A stretch of 25,277 nt of DNA from DAOTYX01 sp034434635 (GCA_034434635.1 DAOTYX010000068.1:1-25277); one strand, 5' to 3'; shown: positions 14,524 through 21,496, numbered from the stretch's first letter. Notes: generated by a model not told the origin, from the sequence alone. Numbers and translations: made by a program.

Positions 14524-14529
14524 ATGATA
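14524..14529 (-). promoter_or_regulatory. Possible extended -10 element before the serine hydrolase gene
   Basis: Read on the minus strand, TGTGG precedes TATCAT, the same ten bases as the groES promoter (TGTGGTATCAT). No -35 match is found at 16-18 nt upstream, so it would have to work as an extended -10 promoter. The ATG follows 8 nt later. The surrounding 95-nt gap (14516-14610) holds nothing else I can name. Confidence 0.4.
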
Positions 14530-14610
14530 CCACAATTGGGGGGAAATCAGTGGCCCACGAGCGTTGCATCTGAGTAACAACGGAGTTACCGCCAGGCGTC
14601 CGGCGGCTTG

Positions 14611-15156
14611 TCACTGTGTCCCCTCCCCTTCATCGAGCATTTCCAGGATGGAGTACAACAGTTCCAACAGGACCGCCTTCACGCTCTCCTTGTCGGTCGC
14701 CACGCAGGGCAGGACCTTCACGTCGGGGTCAATCTGCAGGACGATGCGCAGGTCATCCGGTTCCCAGGCCTCCGGCATGTCCTGCTTGTTGGCCGCCACG
14801 ACGTAGGGGGTGGCGGCGTAGGAGCGGAAGGTGTTGAGGATGCTGCGGGCTTCGCGGAAGGTCTCCGGCCGCGTGCTGTCCACCACCACGACGAAGCCCA
14901 GCATGCCTTCTGAGAGGATTTCCCACATGAAGTCGAACCGTCGCTGGCCGGGCGTGCCGAAGAGGTAGAGCACCAGATCGTCGTCAACGGTGATCCGCCC
15001 GAAATCCATCGCTACGGTCGTCTGTTCCTTGATACGCTCCTCCGGGTTGGTGATCTTGGCCTCGGTGGCGACGACGTCAATCTCGCTGATGCTCTGGATA
15101 AACTGGGTCTTGCCTGCGGCGAAAGGGCCGGTTACCACCATCTTCAGCGTCTGCAT
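14611..15156 (-). CDS. Small Ras-like GTPase (MglA/CvnD-like)
   Basis: A 181-residue P-loop GTPase. G1 is GPFAAGKT (residues 10-17), switch I carries the Thr pair at 46-47, G3 is GTPGQ (67-71) where classical GTPases have DxxGQ, and G4 is NKQD (123-126). This pattern, with KMVVTG at the start and LFGTPGQRRFDFMWE, is that of the bacterial GTPases encoded in Streptomyces conservon (cvn) operons and of MglA-like proteins, which act as molecular switches in signalling or polarity. It starts 3 nt after the DUF4388 gene, a pairing seen in other bacteria. No roadblock/LC7 GAP-type gene is visible in the window. It probably relays a state to the DUF4388 protein or to the kinase/regulator module downstream; this is inferred from gene order. 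Confidence 0.92.
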   Translation of the reverse strand: MQTLKMVVTGPFAAGKTQFIQSISEIDVVATEAKITNPEERIKEQTTVAMDFGRITVDDDLVLYLFGTPGQRRFDFMWEILSEGMLGFVVVVDSTRPETFREARSILNTFRSYAATPYVVAANKQDMPEAWEPDDLRIVLQIDPDVKVLPCVATDKESVKAVLLELLYSILEMLDEGEGTQ

Positions 15157-15159
15157 GGC

Positions 15160-15993
15160 CTACAACTCCCGGATGCGGTCTATGAGGCGTTGGACGACGT
15201 TTCGCTTCACCGCTGGCTTCCTTGTAACGAGGGGCGCCTCGGGACGCGCACTGGGAGTGGGTCGTCTTTCCTCCATTCCTTCAGGTCGCACCAGTTGCAC
15301 CAACCCGGCCTGGAGCAGGCCGTAGACGATGCGGCGAATCTGGAAATCGCTCATGTTGTTGTACTGGGCGATTTGGCGGATCGTGTTGCGGGGGTTGATG
15401 AAGGAGACCACTCGCCACTCCTCAACGGTGAGGTTGATGGTGCGCATACGGGCGTCGGGCCGGTCGGTGAACTGGAGGGCCATGTTCAGGTCGGGCAGTT
15501 CCTCCTGCAGCCGCTCCGACTCCTTGAGCCGCCGGCTGCCCTCCATGATGATGTTCTCGAGGTCTATGGGCAGGGTGATGCGGTCCTCTATCGGCAGCAG
15601 CGTCGGCTCGAAGCGGAAGGCCCCTTCCGACCAGGCGAAGAGTTTATAGACCGTGTCCAGGTGGTGGTTGCGGACGCTCTGGACGATGTCCTCCTGCGTG
15701 ACGTAGCCAGCATTGATGAGCAGGGCAGCCAGTTCTTTGTCGTTCTTGATGTCCGACTGAGCGCGGATCGTGCGGGCGGTCTCTTCCGTCACCTTCCCGG
15801 CACGGAGGAGGATGGTCGCCAGGCGGTCATCCTGGCCATCGAGGGTGGCGTAGATGAGCTTGCCGCCTTTGAAGCAGAGGCGCGCCTGTGCCTGCTTGGT
15901 CTCGATCGTCAGCGTGCCCGTCTTGCGTGCCAGGTTGATGAGATTGAACAGTTGAGTGGTGCTGAAGTCTCGTAGGTTCCCTTTCAATGCCAT
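15160..15993 (-). CDS. DUF4388 (PATAN-type) domain protein
   Basis: A 277-residue soluble protein and the first gene of the long minus-strand cluster. The N-terminus, MALKGNLRDFSTTQLFNLI, followed by RKTGTLTIETKQAQARLCFKG and GKLIYATLDG, is the standard DUF4388/PATAN start. A helical repeat (about 60-130) and a winged-helix-like segment (about 188-240, TVEEWRVVSFINPRNTIRQIA) follow. The tail is Arg/Pro-rich and basic. DUF4388 proteins are signalling adaptors often found with receivers and small GTPases. Here the GTPase gene begins 3 nt after its stop. A near-consensus promoter lies 55-83 nt upstream of the ATG. The ribosome-binding site is a moderate GGAAGGCAGG. Confidence 0.9.
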   Translation of the reverse strand: MALKGNLRDFSTTQLFNLINLARKTGTLTIETKQAQARLCFKGGKLIYATLDGQDDRLATILLRAGKVTEETARTIRAQSDIKNDKELAALLINAGYVTQEDIVQSVRNHHLDTVYKLFAWSEGAFRFEPTLLPIEDRITLPIDLENIIMEGSRRLKESERLQEELPDLNMALQFTDRPDARMRTINLTVEEWRVVSFINPRNTIRQIAQYNNMSDFQIRRIVYGLLQAGLVQLVRPEGMEERRPTPSARPEAPLVTRKPAVKRNVVQRLIDRIREL

Positions 15994-16047
15994 ACGCTAC
16001 CTGCCTTCCCGACAGACCAGCAGTTGCGCCTGCTATCGCATTTGTTG

Positions 16048-16076
16048 ATTATACCTACTCTTGCCTTTCAAGTCAA
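16048..16076 (-). promoter_or_regulatory. Strong sigma70-type promoter of the ten-gene minus-strand cluster
   Basis: On the minus strand, TTGACT (16071-16076), a 17-nt spacer, and a perfect TATAAT (16048-16053) lie upstream of the DUF4388 gene. It is the only clear promoter I found for the 15993-2605 gene run apart from the weaker element at 14524. Confidence 0.8.
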
Positions 16077-16099
16077 ACTCACATTCGCAGGTTTGGAGT

Positions 16100-16455
16100 C
16101 GGCGGGCGGCATAGGGATGCCGCCCCTACAGGCATTTGGAAGGTCTTGTTCCGTAGCCAGCGCATCCCCCATGCGCTGGCGGGGCGGCATTGGGATGCCG
16201 CCCCTACAGGCATTTGGAAGGTCTTGTTCCGTGGCCAGCGCATCCTATGCGCTGGCACATTCTACACTTCGGCGGGCGGCATTGGGATGCCGCCCCTACA
16301 GGCGTTTGGAAGGTCTTGTTCCGTGGCCAGCGCATCCCATGGTGGCCAGCGCATCCCATGCGCTGGCGCATCCTGTGCGTCGGCGGGCGGCATTGGGATG
16401 TTGCTCTGCGGCGGTGGGGATGCCACAGCAGGGCGACCCGCCAGTCGCCCCTGCC
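16100..16455. repeat. Intergenic hairpin-repeat array (GCCAGCG stem variant)
   Basis: The 499-nt gap 15994-16492 contains the DUF4388 promoter and this array, with no gene. Three units share GGGATGCCGCCCCTACAGG and TTTGGAAGGTCTTGTTCCGT, starting 78 and 92 bp apart. Each unit has two palindromes: GGGCGGCAT/ATGCCGCCC around AGGG or TGGG, and GCCAGCGCAT/ATGCGCTGGC around 3-5 nt (16156-16180, 16234-16256, 16345-16367). A fourth, decayed unit and a separate hairpin (CAGGGCGAC/GTCGCCCCTG, about 16428-16453) end the array near the Amt stop. The open reading frames crossing it are repeat artefacts. Confidence 0.9.
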
Positions 16456-16492
16456 CGGCTTGAGCATGCGGCGGTCCGAGAGCGACTCTTTC

Positions 16493-17785
16493 CTAAAACT
16501 GCCTCCGCCCCAGGAGGTAGCCCAGCCGGGTTGGCACCCACCCGATCAGCCAGGCCAGGAGGAAGAGGGCTACCAGACCGGCCAGTTGGGCCAGCCCCTG
16601 ACCGGGGCCGTCGCCCAGGAAGGGCCGAGGTGTGAAAAACCCGCTCACACCCTGACCGGTTATGGTGCGATACTCCTCCAGCCCCACGCCGTTCCAGCCC
16701 TGGCCCCAGCGGCCATCAGCGAAGAGCGGCACGGCCAGCAGGCCCCACAGGCCCGCCAGCGCCGTTGTCGCCACCGCCGCCGTCTCGTCGGCTAAGCGCA
16801 GCAGGTGGTCCACCAGATAGACCCCCAGCGGCAGCAGCAACCCGGCGACGCCGCCCACCACCAGCGCCGCCCAGGGAGGGATGAAGGGGGCGCCAGCGGA
16901 GACGGCGACCAGGCCGGCGGCGGCCCCGCGGGCGACCATCAATGCGTCCCCATGCCCCAGGACCAGGCCGCAGTAGGCCAGGCAGGCGAGCGTGGCCCCG
17001 GCGACAGCCACCATCCCGTTCACCGCCGTGCGCGCCGGGTCCAACCCCGCGCCGCTGGCGTGGAACGGCAGGCTGAAGGACCAGCCCAGCCAGCCCACGA
17101 TCAGGAGCAGTACCCCCAGGTTGGCCAACAAGGGGAAGTGGACAGGCGGCATCTGGGCCGGTTCGCCCCGTGGCGGCTGTCGCCCTGTGGCTACCAACCC
17201 ACCCAGAGCCACCGTCCCGCCCAGCAGGTAGACCACACCGCTGCCGGCATAGTCCACCAGGCCGTGGCCCAGAGTCACCGTCCGCCCCAGGCTGGCCAGC
17301 CAGCCGCCGCCCCAGACCCAGCAGGCGGCCAGCGGAAAGGCGATAGCTCCGGTGAGAAGTCCCATCAGCCCGGCTGCCCAGCCACGCACCCGGCCGCTCA
17401 GGCTGAGCATGGGCAGGAGCACCACCGTGATCGCCAGTGGCAGGTAGGTGACGAACAACGCCCGCGCCTGGGGGGTATCGGCTGCGCCGCTCAGCAGGAA
17501 GCCCCTCAGCCCGACGACGCCCCAGTACAGGCCAGCCTCTACGCGGTAGCCGGCCAGCAGGGTGAGGCCGTCCAACCCCGGCTGCTCCGAGAGCAGCCCT
17601 GCGCCGCCCAGGTGAAAGGCGAAACCCACCGCGAAGTAGCCCAGCGTGGCGATCGCCAGCGCAACAAGCCCCAGTGTCGCTGCCCGCCGGGCGCGTTCTG
17701 CCTCCATCCCACCCCAGGCGAGAAGGAAGAAACCTGCCGGGATCAGGTAGCCTATCAGGGCCGGGAGCCAGCTCTCTGTTGTCAT
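16493..17785 (-). CDS. Amt/Rh-family ammonium transporter-like protein without the twin histidines
   Basis: A 430-residue membrane protein with about 11 hydrophobic helices, the Amt number. Amt landmarks include VDYAGSGVVYLLGGTVAL (where E. coli AmtB has the Asp160...His168 segment), GWLGWSFSLPFHASGAGLDP, AVNGMVAVAGATLACL and AARGAAAGLVAVSAG-like glycine-rich helices. Asp of the DYAG motif is kept, but the first pore histidine is Tyr (GVVY) and the second (the DxxxVHG region, here DETAAVATTALAG) is Ala. Both members of the conserved twin-His dyad are therefore lost. It may be a divergent channel, a sensor-like Amt or another substrate carrier. ATG 17783-17785 was chosen over an upstream ATG at 17827 because GAGG sits 7 nt before it. 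It is divergent from the Mut7-C gene; the 72-nt gap holds overlapping promoters. Confidence 0.82.
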   Translation of the reverse strand: MTTESWLPALIGYLIPAGFFLLAWGGMEAERARRAATLGLVALAIATLGYFAVGFAFHLGGAGLLSEQPGLDGLTLLAGYRVEAGLYWGVVGLRGFLLSGAADTPQARALFVTYLPLAITVVLLPMLSLSGRVRGWAAGLMGLLTGAIAFPLAACWVWGGGWLASLGRTVTLGHGLVDYAGSGVVYLLGGTVALGGLVATGRQPPRGEPAQMPPVHFPLLANLGVLLLIVGWLGWSFSLPFHASGAGLDPARTAVNGMVAVAGATLACLAYCGLVLGHGDALMVARGAAAGLVAVSAGAPFIPPWAALVVGGVAGLLLPLGVYLVDHLLRLADETAAVATTALAGLWGLLAVPLFADGRWGQGWNGVGLEEYRTITGQGVSGFFTPRPFLGDGPGQGLAQLAGLVALFLLAWLIGWVPTRLGYLLGRRQF

Positions 17786-17807
17786 GATTGACCTCGTGGG
17801 ATAAAAT
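17779..17807 (+). promoter_or_regulatory. Predicted promoter of the Mut7-C gene
   Basis: TTGTCA (17779-17784), 17-nt spacer, TAAAAT (17802-17807), with GTGGGA before the -10. The -35 overlaps the start codon of the divergent Amt-like gene, so the two promoters may interfere. A minus-strand -10 for the Amt gene (TATTTT/TTTTAT near 17801-17810) is only weakly supported. Confidence 0.65.
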
Positions 17808-17857
17808 AGGGTCCCTGAGTAGTACAAGGTGCGCTATGATGGACCCGACGATCGGCG

Positions 17858-18334
17858 ATGAGTGACGCGCCATTGCGGCTGTTGGCCGACGGCATGCTTG
17901 GCCGGCTGGCCCGCTGGCTACGCCTGTTGGGCTATGACACCGCCTACGATGCGGATGCTGACGATCTGGATCTGGCCCGGTGGGCGCGGGCGGAGGGACG
18001 GGTGTTGCTCACCCGCGACCGGGCGTTGGCGAGGCGGCGCGGCCTGCGCACGCTGCTGATCACCTCTGAACGGCTGGAGGAACAGGTGCGTCAGGTGCGC
18101 CAGGCGCTGGGTCCGCCGCCTTCGCCGATACTCTCCCGCTGTAGCCTGTGTAACCTGCCCCTCGAGCCGGTCTCCCCTGAGGAGATCGCCAGCCGGGTGC
18201 CGCCCTACGTGTTGCAGACGCAGGAGCGGTTCAGCCTCTGCCCGGGCTGCGGACGGGTCTACTGGGCCGGCACGCATGTGGCGCACATGCGCCAGCAGAT
18301 AGCCGGCCAAGAGACGATCCGAACAACCCCGTAG
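17858..18334 (+). CDS. Mut7-C RNase domain protein (PIN-like with zinc ribbon)
   Basis: A 158-residue protein. The N-terminal half is a PIN-like nuclease fold: LLADGMLGRLARWLRLLGYDT (Asp11 among the likely metal ligands), then DLDLARWARAEGRVLLTRDRAL with Asp54. The C-terminal half is a zinc ribbon with Cys95-x2-Cys98 (RCSLCN) and Cys128-x2-Cys131 (LCPGCGRVYWAGTH). This arrangement is that of Mut7-C RNase-domain (DUF82-type) proteins. RNA is the inferred substrate and the cellular target is unknown. No good Shine-Dalgarno precedes ATG 17858. The last codons and the TAG stop (ACC CCG TAG) lie inside a CCCGTAGCCGACGCAT repeat unit, so the natural C-terminus may have been replaced by repeat sequence. 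Confidence 0.93.
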   Translation: MSDAPLRLLADGMLGRLARWLRLLGYDTAYDADADDLDLARWARAEGRVLLTRDRALARRRGLRTLLITSERLEEQVRQVRQALGPPPSPILSRCSLCNLPLEPVSPEEIASRVPPYVLQTQERFSLCPGCGRVYWAGTHVAHMRQQIAGQETIRTTP

Positions 18335-18412
18335 CCGACGCATCCCTATAGCGGCATCGGGATGCCGCCCCTACGGCGTCGGCGGGCGGCATCGGGTGCC
18401 GCCCTGCGGTCA
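18329..18412. repeat. Rearranged hairpin-repeat copy between convergent genes
   Basis: Starts with CCCGTAGCCGACGCATCCC inside the 3' end of the Mut7-C gene. Only half of the GCCGACGCAT hairpin remains before GCGGCAT-CGGG-ATGCCGC begins, as if a deletion fused two units. GGGCGGCATCGGGTGCCGCCC follows with one base missing in the stem. It lies between two convergent genes. No T-run is present. Confidence 0.85.
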
Positions 18413-18425
18413 TTCGGATGGACGC

Positions 18426-19226
18426 TCAGGCGGTAGGATTGCCCTCTTCTTCCGTGCCCACACTCAGCAGTTTCGCCAGCCCGCGCAGGAACTCGATCGG
18501 CACCGGGAAGACGATGGTGGAGTTCTTCTCCACGGCGATCTCGGTGAGGGTCTGCAGGTAGCGCAGCTGCACCGCCGCTGGCACCTTGCCGATCGTCTCG
18601 GCGGCCCGGGTCAGCGTCTGCGCCGCTGCGTACTCGCCCTCGGCGTGGATGACCTTGGCCCGCTTTTCGCGCTCCGCCTCAGCCTGCTTGGCCATCGCCC
18701 GCTGCATCGTCTGCGGCAGTTCGACGTCCTTGACCTCGACAATGCTGACCTTCACACCCCACGGTTCGGTCTGCTCGTCAATGATCTTCTGCAGCTGATT
18801 GTTGATCTTCTCGCGGTGGGCCAGCAGTTCGTCCAACTCCGACTGTCCGATGACGTTGCGCAGCGAGGTCTGCGCGATCTGCCAGGTGGCGCGGCGGTAG
18901 TCCTCCACCTGGACGATGGCGCTGTTGGGGTCAACCACCCGGAAGTAGGCCACAGCGTTCACTTTGACCGTGACGTTGTCGTGGGTGATACACTCCTGTG
19001 CCGGGATGTCCAGGGTGACCACCCGCAGGTCCACCTTGACCATCCGGTCAATGAACGGGATGATGAGGAAGAGGCCTGGCCCCTTGGCGCCGATCAAACG
19101 TCCCAGGCGGAAGATGACCCCGCGCTCGTATTCCTGGACGATCTTGATGGCAGCGGCGGCGATGACGATAAGAAAGAGGATCACCGCGCCAATGACGCAA
19201 CCTGCAACTGTGAAGATCTCTGGCAT
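18426..19226 (-). CDS. Slipin / stomatin-like SPFH-domain membrane protein
   Basis: A 266-residue SPFH/prohibitin-family protein. One N-terminal hydrophobic helix (about 7-29) is followed by the stomatin signature region ERGVIFRLGRLIGAKGPGLFLIIPFID and RVVTLDIPAQECITHDNVTVKVNAVAYFRV. The C-terminal alanine/glutamate-rich helix (QAEAEREKRAKVIHAEGEYAAAQ) is typical of the oligomerising coiled coil. Slipins scaffold membrane microdomains and often pair with an NfeD-type partner. I see no nfeD gene beside it here. AAGGAGG lies 6 nt before ATG, a strong ribosome-binding site, and a promoter with a perfect TATAAT lies at 19279-19306. It is divergent from groES. Confidence 0.96.
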   Translation of the reverse strand: MPEIFTVAGCVIGAVILFLIVIAAAAIKIVQEYERGVIFRLGRLIGAKGPGLFLIIPFIDRMVKVDLRVVTLDIPAQECITHDNVTVKVNAVAYFRVVDPNSAIVQVEDYRRATWQIAQTSLRNVIGQSELDELLAHREKINNQLQKIIDEQTEPWGVKVSIVEVKDVELPQTMQRAMAKQAEAEREKRAKVIHAEGEYAAAQTLTRAAETIGKVPAAVQLRYLQTLTEIAVEKNSTIVFPVPIEFLRGLAKLLSVGTEEEGNPTA

Positions 19227-19278
19227 GTCTGGCCTCCTTTCCCGGTATATGGCAGTCTACCTGCCCATACCTGATCCC

Positions 19279-19306
19279 ATTATACCCACGACGGGCCGGT
19301 GTGCAA
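19279..19306 (-). promoter_or_regulatory. Predicted promoter of the slipin gene
   Basis: Minus strand: TTGCAC (19301-19306), 16-nt spacer, perfect TATAAT (19279-19284), preceded by GTGGG. The same TTGCAC-16-TATAAT combination recurs before the M23 lipoprotein gene at 21716-21743. Confidence 0.75.
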
Positions 19307-19321
19307 CTCTCCAAAAAACCC

Positions 19322-19350
19322 TTGACACTTTCCACGGACTGTGGTATCAT
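19322..19350 (+). promoter_or_regulatory. Sigma70-type promoter of groESL
   Basis: A perfect TTGACA (19322-19327), 17-nt spacer, TATCAT (19345-19350) with TGG forming an extended -10. The CIRCE operator begins 6 nt downstream and overlaps the expected transcription start. Confidence 0.85.
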
Positions 19351-19355
19351 GCCGC

Positions 19356-19382
19356 CTAGCACTCGCCAGTCTAGAGTGCTAA
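19356..19382 (+). promoter_or_regulatory. CIRCE operator (HrcA binding site)
   Basis: CTAGCACTC, nine spacer bases, GAGTGCTAA: the CIRCE consensus (TTAGCACTC-N9-GAGTGCTAA) with one mismatch. It lies at the transcription start of groESL, so HrcA repression with heat-shock derepression is expected. hrcA itself is not in the window. Confidence 0.95.
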
Positions 19383-19425
19383 GGCGGTACAATCCATTCC
19401 ATTCAGTCTTCGCAGGAGGTGGAAG

Positions 19426-19728
19426 ATGGCAGTCAATCTCAAACCGTTGGCCGACCGTGTGGTCATCGAGCCTCAGGAGGAAGAGGTGGCGACCTTCGCT
19501 GGCGGACAGCTGATCCTGCCGGACACGGCCAAGGAGAAGCCGCAGCGCGGCACGGTCGTGGCGGTGGGCCCAGGCCGCCTGGACGAGGACGGTGACCGCA
19601 TCCCGATGGAGGTGCGCGTCGGCAACACGGTCATCTACTCCAAGTACGCCGGCACCACGGTCAAGATGCCTGATGGGAAGGAGTACCTGATCGTCAAGGA
19701 AAGCGACATTCTGGCGATTGTCGAGTAG
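19426..19728 (+). CDS. groES: Co-chaperonin GroES
   Basis: A 100-residue Hsp10 that caps the GroEL ring. It has the full family pattern: LKPLADRVVIEP at the start, the mobile-loop region EEEVATFAGGQLILPDTAKEKPQRG, then GTVVAVGPG, GNTVIYSKYAGT and the C-terminal EYLIVKESDILAIVE. AGGAGGTG lies 5 nt upstream of ATG, an excellent ribosome-binding site. Transcription is from the TTGACA/TATCAT promoter under a CIRCE operator. groEL follows 61 nt downstream in the same operon; the spacer holds a 16-bp tandem duplication. Confidence 0.99.
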   Translation: MAVNLKPLADRVVIEPQEEEVATFAGGQLILPDTAKEKPQRGTVVAVGPGRLDEDGDRIPMEVRVGNTVIYSKYAGTTVKMPDGKEYLIVKESDILAIVE

Positions 19729-19772
19729 TCAATGACCAATGTACCAGTTTACCAACGTACCAGTTTACTAAC
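19729..19772. repeat. Short tandem repeat in groES-groEL spacer
   Basis: TCAATGACCAATG (19729-19741, shared with the trpS-dtd spacer) runs into two 16-bp units, GTACCAGTTTACCAAC (19741-19756) and GTACCAGTTTACTAAC (19757-19772), which differ at one base. Confidence 0.85.
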
Positions 19773-19789
19773 GACAGGAGGAGGAACCA

Positions 19790-21421
19790 ATGCCCAAGCA
19801 ACTGGTCTTCAGTGAAGAAGCACGCCGCGGCTTGAAGCGCGGCATTGACACCCTGGCCAACGCCGTGGTGACGACGCTGGGGCCTAAGGGGCGCAACGTG
19901 GCCCTGGATAAGAAGTGGGGCGCTCCCACCATCACCCACGACGGCGTGACCGTGGCCAAGGAGATTGAGTTGAAGGACCCCTTCGAGAACATGGGGGCGC
20001 AACTGCTGAAAGAGGCGGCCACCAAGACGAATGACATCGCCGGTGATGGCACCACCACGGCCACCCTGCTGGCCTACATCATCGTCACCGAGGGCATGAA
20101 GAACGTGGCCGCGGGCGCGAACCCCATGCTGCTCAAGCGCGGCATTCTGGAGGGAGCCAAGGCAGTGGTCAAGGCCGTGGAGGCCCAGGCCATTGACGTC
20201 ACCACCAAGGAGGAGATCGCCAACGTCGCCGCCATCTCCGCGCAGGACCGCGAGATCGGCGAGCTGATCGCCGAGGTCATGGACAAGGTGGGCAAGGACG
20301 GCGTGGTGACGGTCGAGGAGAGCAAGGGGCTGGAGTTCGAGACCGAGTACGTCGAGGGTATGCAGTTCGACCGCGGTTACATCAGCGCCTACTTCATCAC
20401 CAACCCCGAGGCCATGGAGGCGGTGATCGAGGAGCCCTACATCCTCATCTACGACAAGAAGATCTCCGCCGCTGAGGACCTCATGCCTATCCTGGAGAAA
20501 CTGCTGCAGATCGGCAAGCGGGAACTGGTCGTCATTGCCGAGGATGTGGACGGGGCGGCGCTGGCCACGCTGGTGGTCAACAAACTGCGCGGCATGCTCA
20601 ACTGCCTGGCGGTGAAGGCCCCCGGCTTCGGCGATCGGCGCAAGGCCATGCTGCAGGACATCGCCATCCTCACCGGCGGCCATGTCATCACCGAGGAGGA
20701 GGGTCGCAAGCTGGATAGCGCCACCATCGCCGACCTGGGCCGCGCCGACAAGGTCGTCGCCACCAAGGACGACACCACCATCGTCGGTGGCCGCGGCAAC
20801 GAGGCGCAGATTAAGGGCCGCATCGAGCAGATCAAGATCGAGATCGAGAAGTCTACCTCCGACTACGACAAGGAGAAGTTGCAGGAGCGGCTGGCCAAGC
20901 TGGCTGGCGGCGTCGCCATCATCCGCACCGGCGCGGCGACCGAGACGGAACTGAAAGAGAAGAAGCATCGCGTCGAGGACGCCCTGTCGGCGACCCGTGC
21001 GGCGGTGGAAGAGGGCATCGTCCCCGGCGGCGGCGTGGCACTGGTGAACGCCATCCCCGCCCTGGCCGACGTCAAGATGACCTACCCTGACGAGCAGACC
21101 GGGGTGAACATCCTGCGCACGGCCCTCGAGGCCCCGCTGCGCAAGATCGCCGAGAACGCCGGACAGGATGGCGCGGTGATCCTGGACACGGTGCGCCGCC
21201 TGCAGAAGGAGAAGAACAACCCGCGCATCGGCTACGACGTGCTGGCGGGCGAGTTCGTGGACATGGTGGCCCAGGGCATCATTGACCCGGCCAAGGTGAC
21301 GAAGGGCGCGGTCGAGAACGCCGCCTCTATCGCTGCGATGGTGCTCTCCACCGAGGCGTTGGTCACCGACATCCCCGAGGAGAAGAAAGAGTCCGCCACC
21401 CCGCCGATGCCGGAGTACTAG
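19790..21421 (+). CDS. groEL: Chaperonin GroEL (Hsp60)
   Basis: A 543-residue group I chaperonin that folds proteins inside a GroES-capped ring. Family landmarks are all present: TTLGPKGRNVALDKKWGAPTI, the ATP-site GDGTTTATLLA near residue 87, KVGKDGVVTVEES, VKAPGFGDRRKAML, ERLAKLAGGVAII and EEGIVPGGGVAL. AGGAGGAGG lies just before ATG 19790. The C-terminus ends in ATPPMPEY rather than the GGM-repeat tail common in other GroELs. It is the second gene of a CIRCE-controlled operon, and a strong Rho-independent terminator follows 30 nt after the stop. Another GroEL may exist elsewhere in the genome; this cannot be seen here. Confidence 0.99.
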   Translation: MPKQLVFSEEARRGLKRGIDTLANAVVTTLGPKGRNVALDKKWGAPTITHDGVTVAKEIELKDPFENMGAQLLKEAATKTNDIAGDGTTTATLLAYIIVTEGMKNVAAGANPMLLKRGILEGAKAVVKAVEAQAIDVTTKEEIANVAAISAQDREIGELIAEVMDKVGKDGVVTVEESKGLEFETEYVEGMQFDRGYISAYFITNPEAMEAVIEEPYILIYDKKISAAEDLMPILEKLLQIGKRELVVIAEDVDGAALATLVVNKLRGMLNCLAVKAPGFGDRRKAMLQDIAILTGGHVITEEEGRKLDSATIADLGRADKVVATKDDTTIVGGRGNEAQIKGRIEQIKIEIEKSTSDYDKEKLQERLAKLAGGVAIIRTGAATETELKEKKHRVEDALSATRAAVEEGIVPGGGVALVNAIPALADVKMTYPDEQTGVNILRTALEAPLRKIAENAGQDGAVILDTVRRLQKEKNNPRIGYDVLAGEFVDMVAQGIIDPAKVTKGAVENAASIAAMVLSTEALVTDIPEEKKESATPPMPEY

Positions 21422-21450
21422 GCTGCGGACCGCGGACCGCTGACTTTGGG

Positions 21451-21492
21451 TGCCGGATACCCACCAGGGTATCCGGCATCTTCGTTTTTGTT
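21451..21492 (+). terminator. Rho-independent terminator of groESL
   Basis: A perfect 12-bp stem (TGCCGGATACCC / GGGTATCCGGCA) around the loop ACCA, followed by TCTTCGTTTTTGTT. It is the clearest terminator in the window and closes the groESL operon. Confidence 0.93.
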
Positions 21493-21496
21493 CCGG

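Noticed and set aside
14516..14610. Small gene or small RNA in the gap before the GTPase gene
   Set aside because: No open frame with a ribosome-binding site and no terminator; only the possible -10 at 14524 stands out.
16100..16455. Rho-independent terminators
   Set aside because: The hairpins are strong but none is followed by a T-run on either strand. Only 21451-21492 meets the standard.
15987..16795. Several open frames across the 16.1-kb repeat array
   Set aside because: They translate the palindromic repeats (recurring GLVPWPAHP-like and MPPLQAFGRS-like strings) and then run antisense into the Amt gene.
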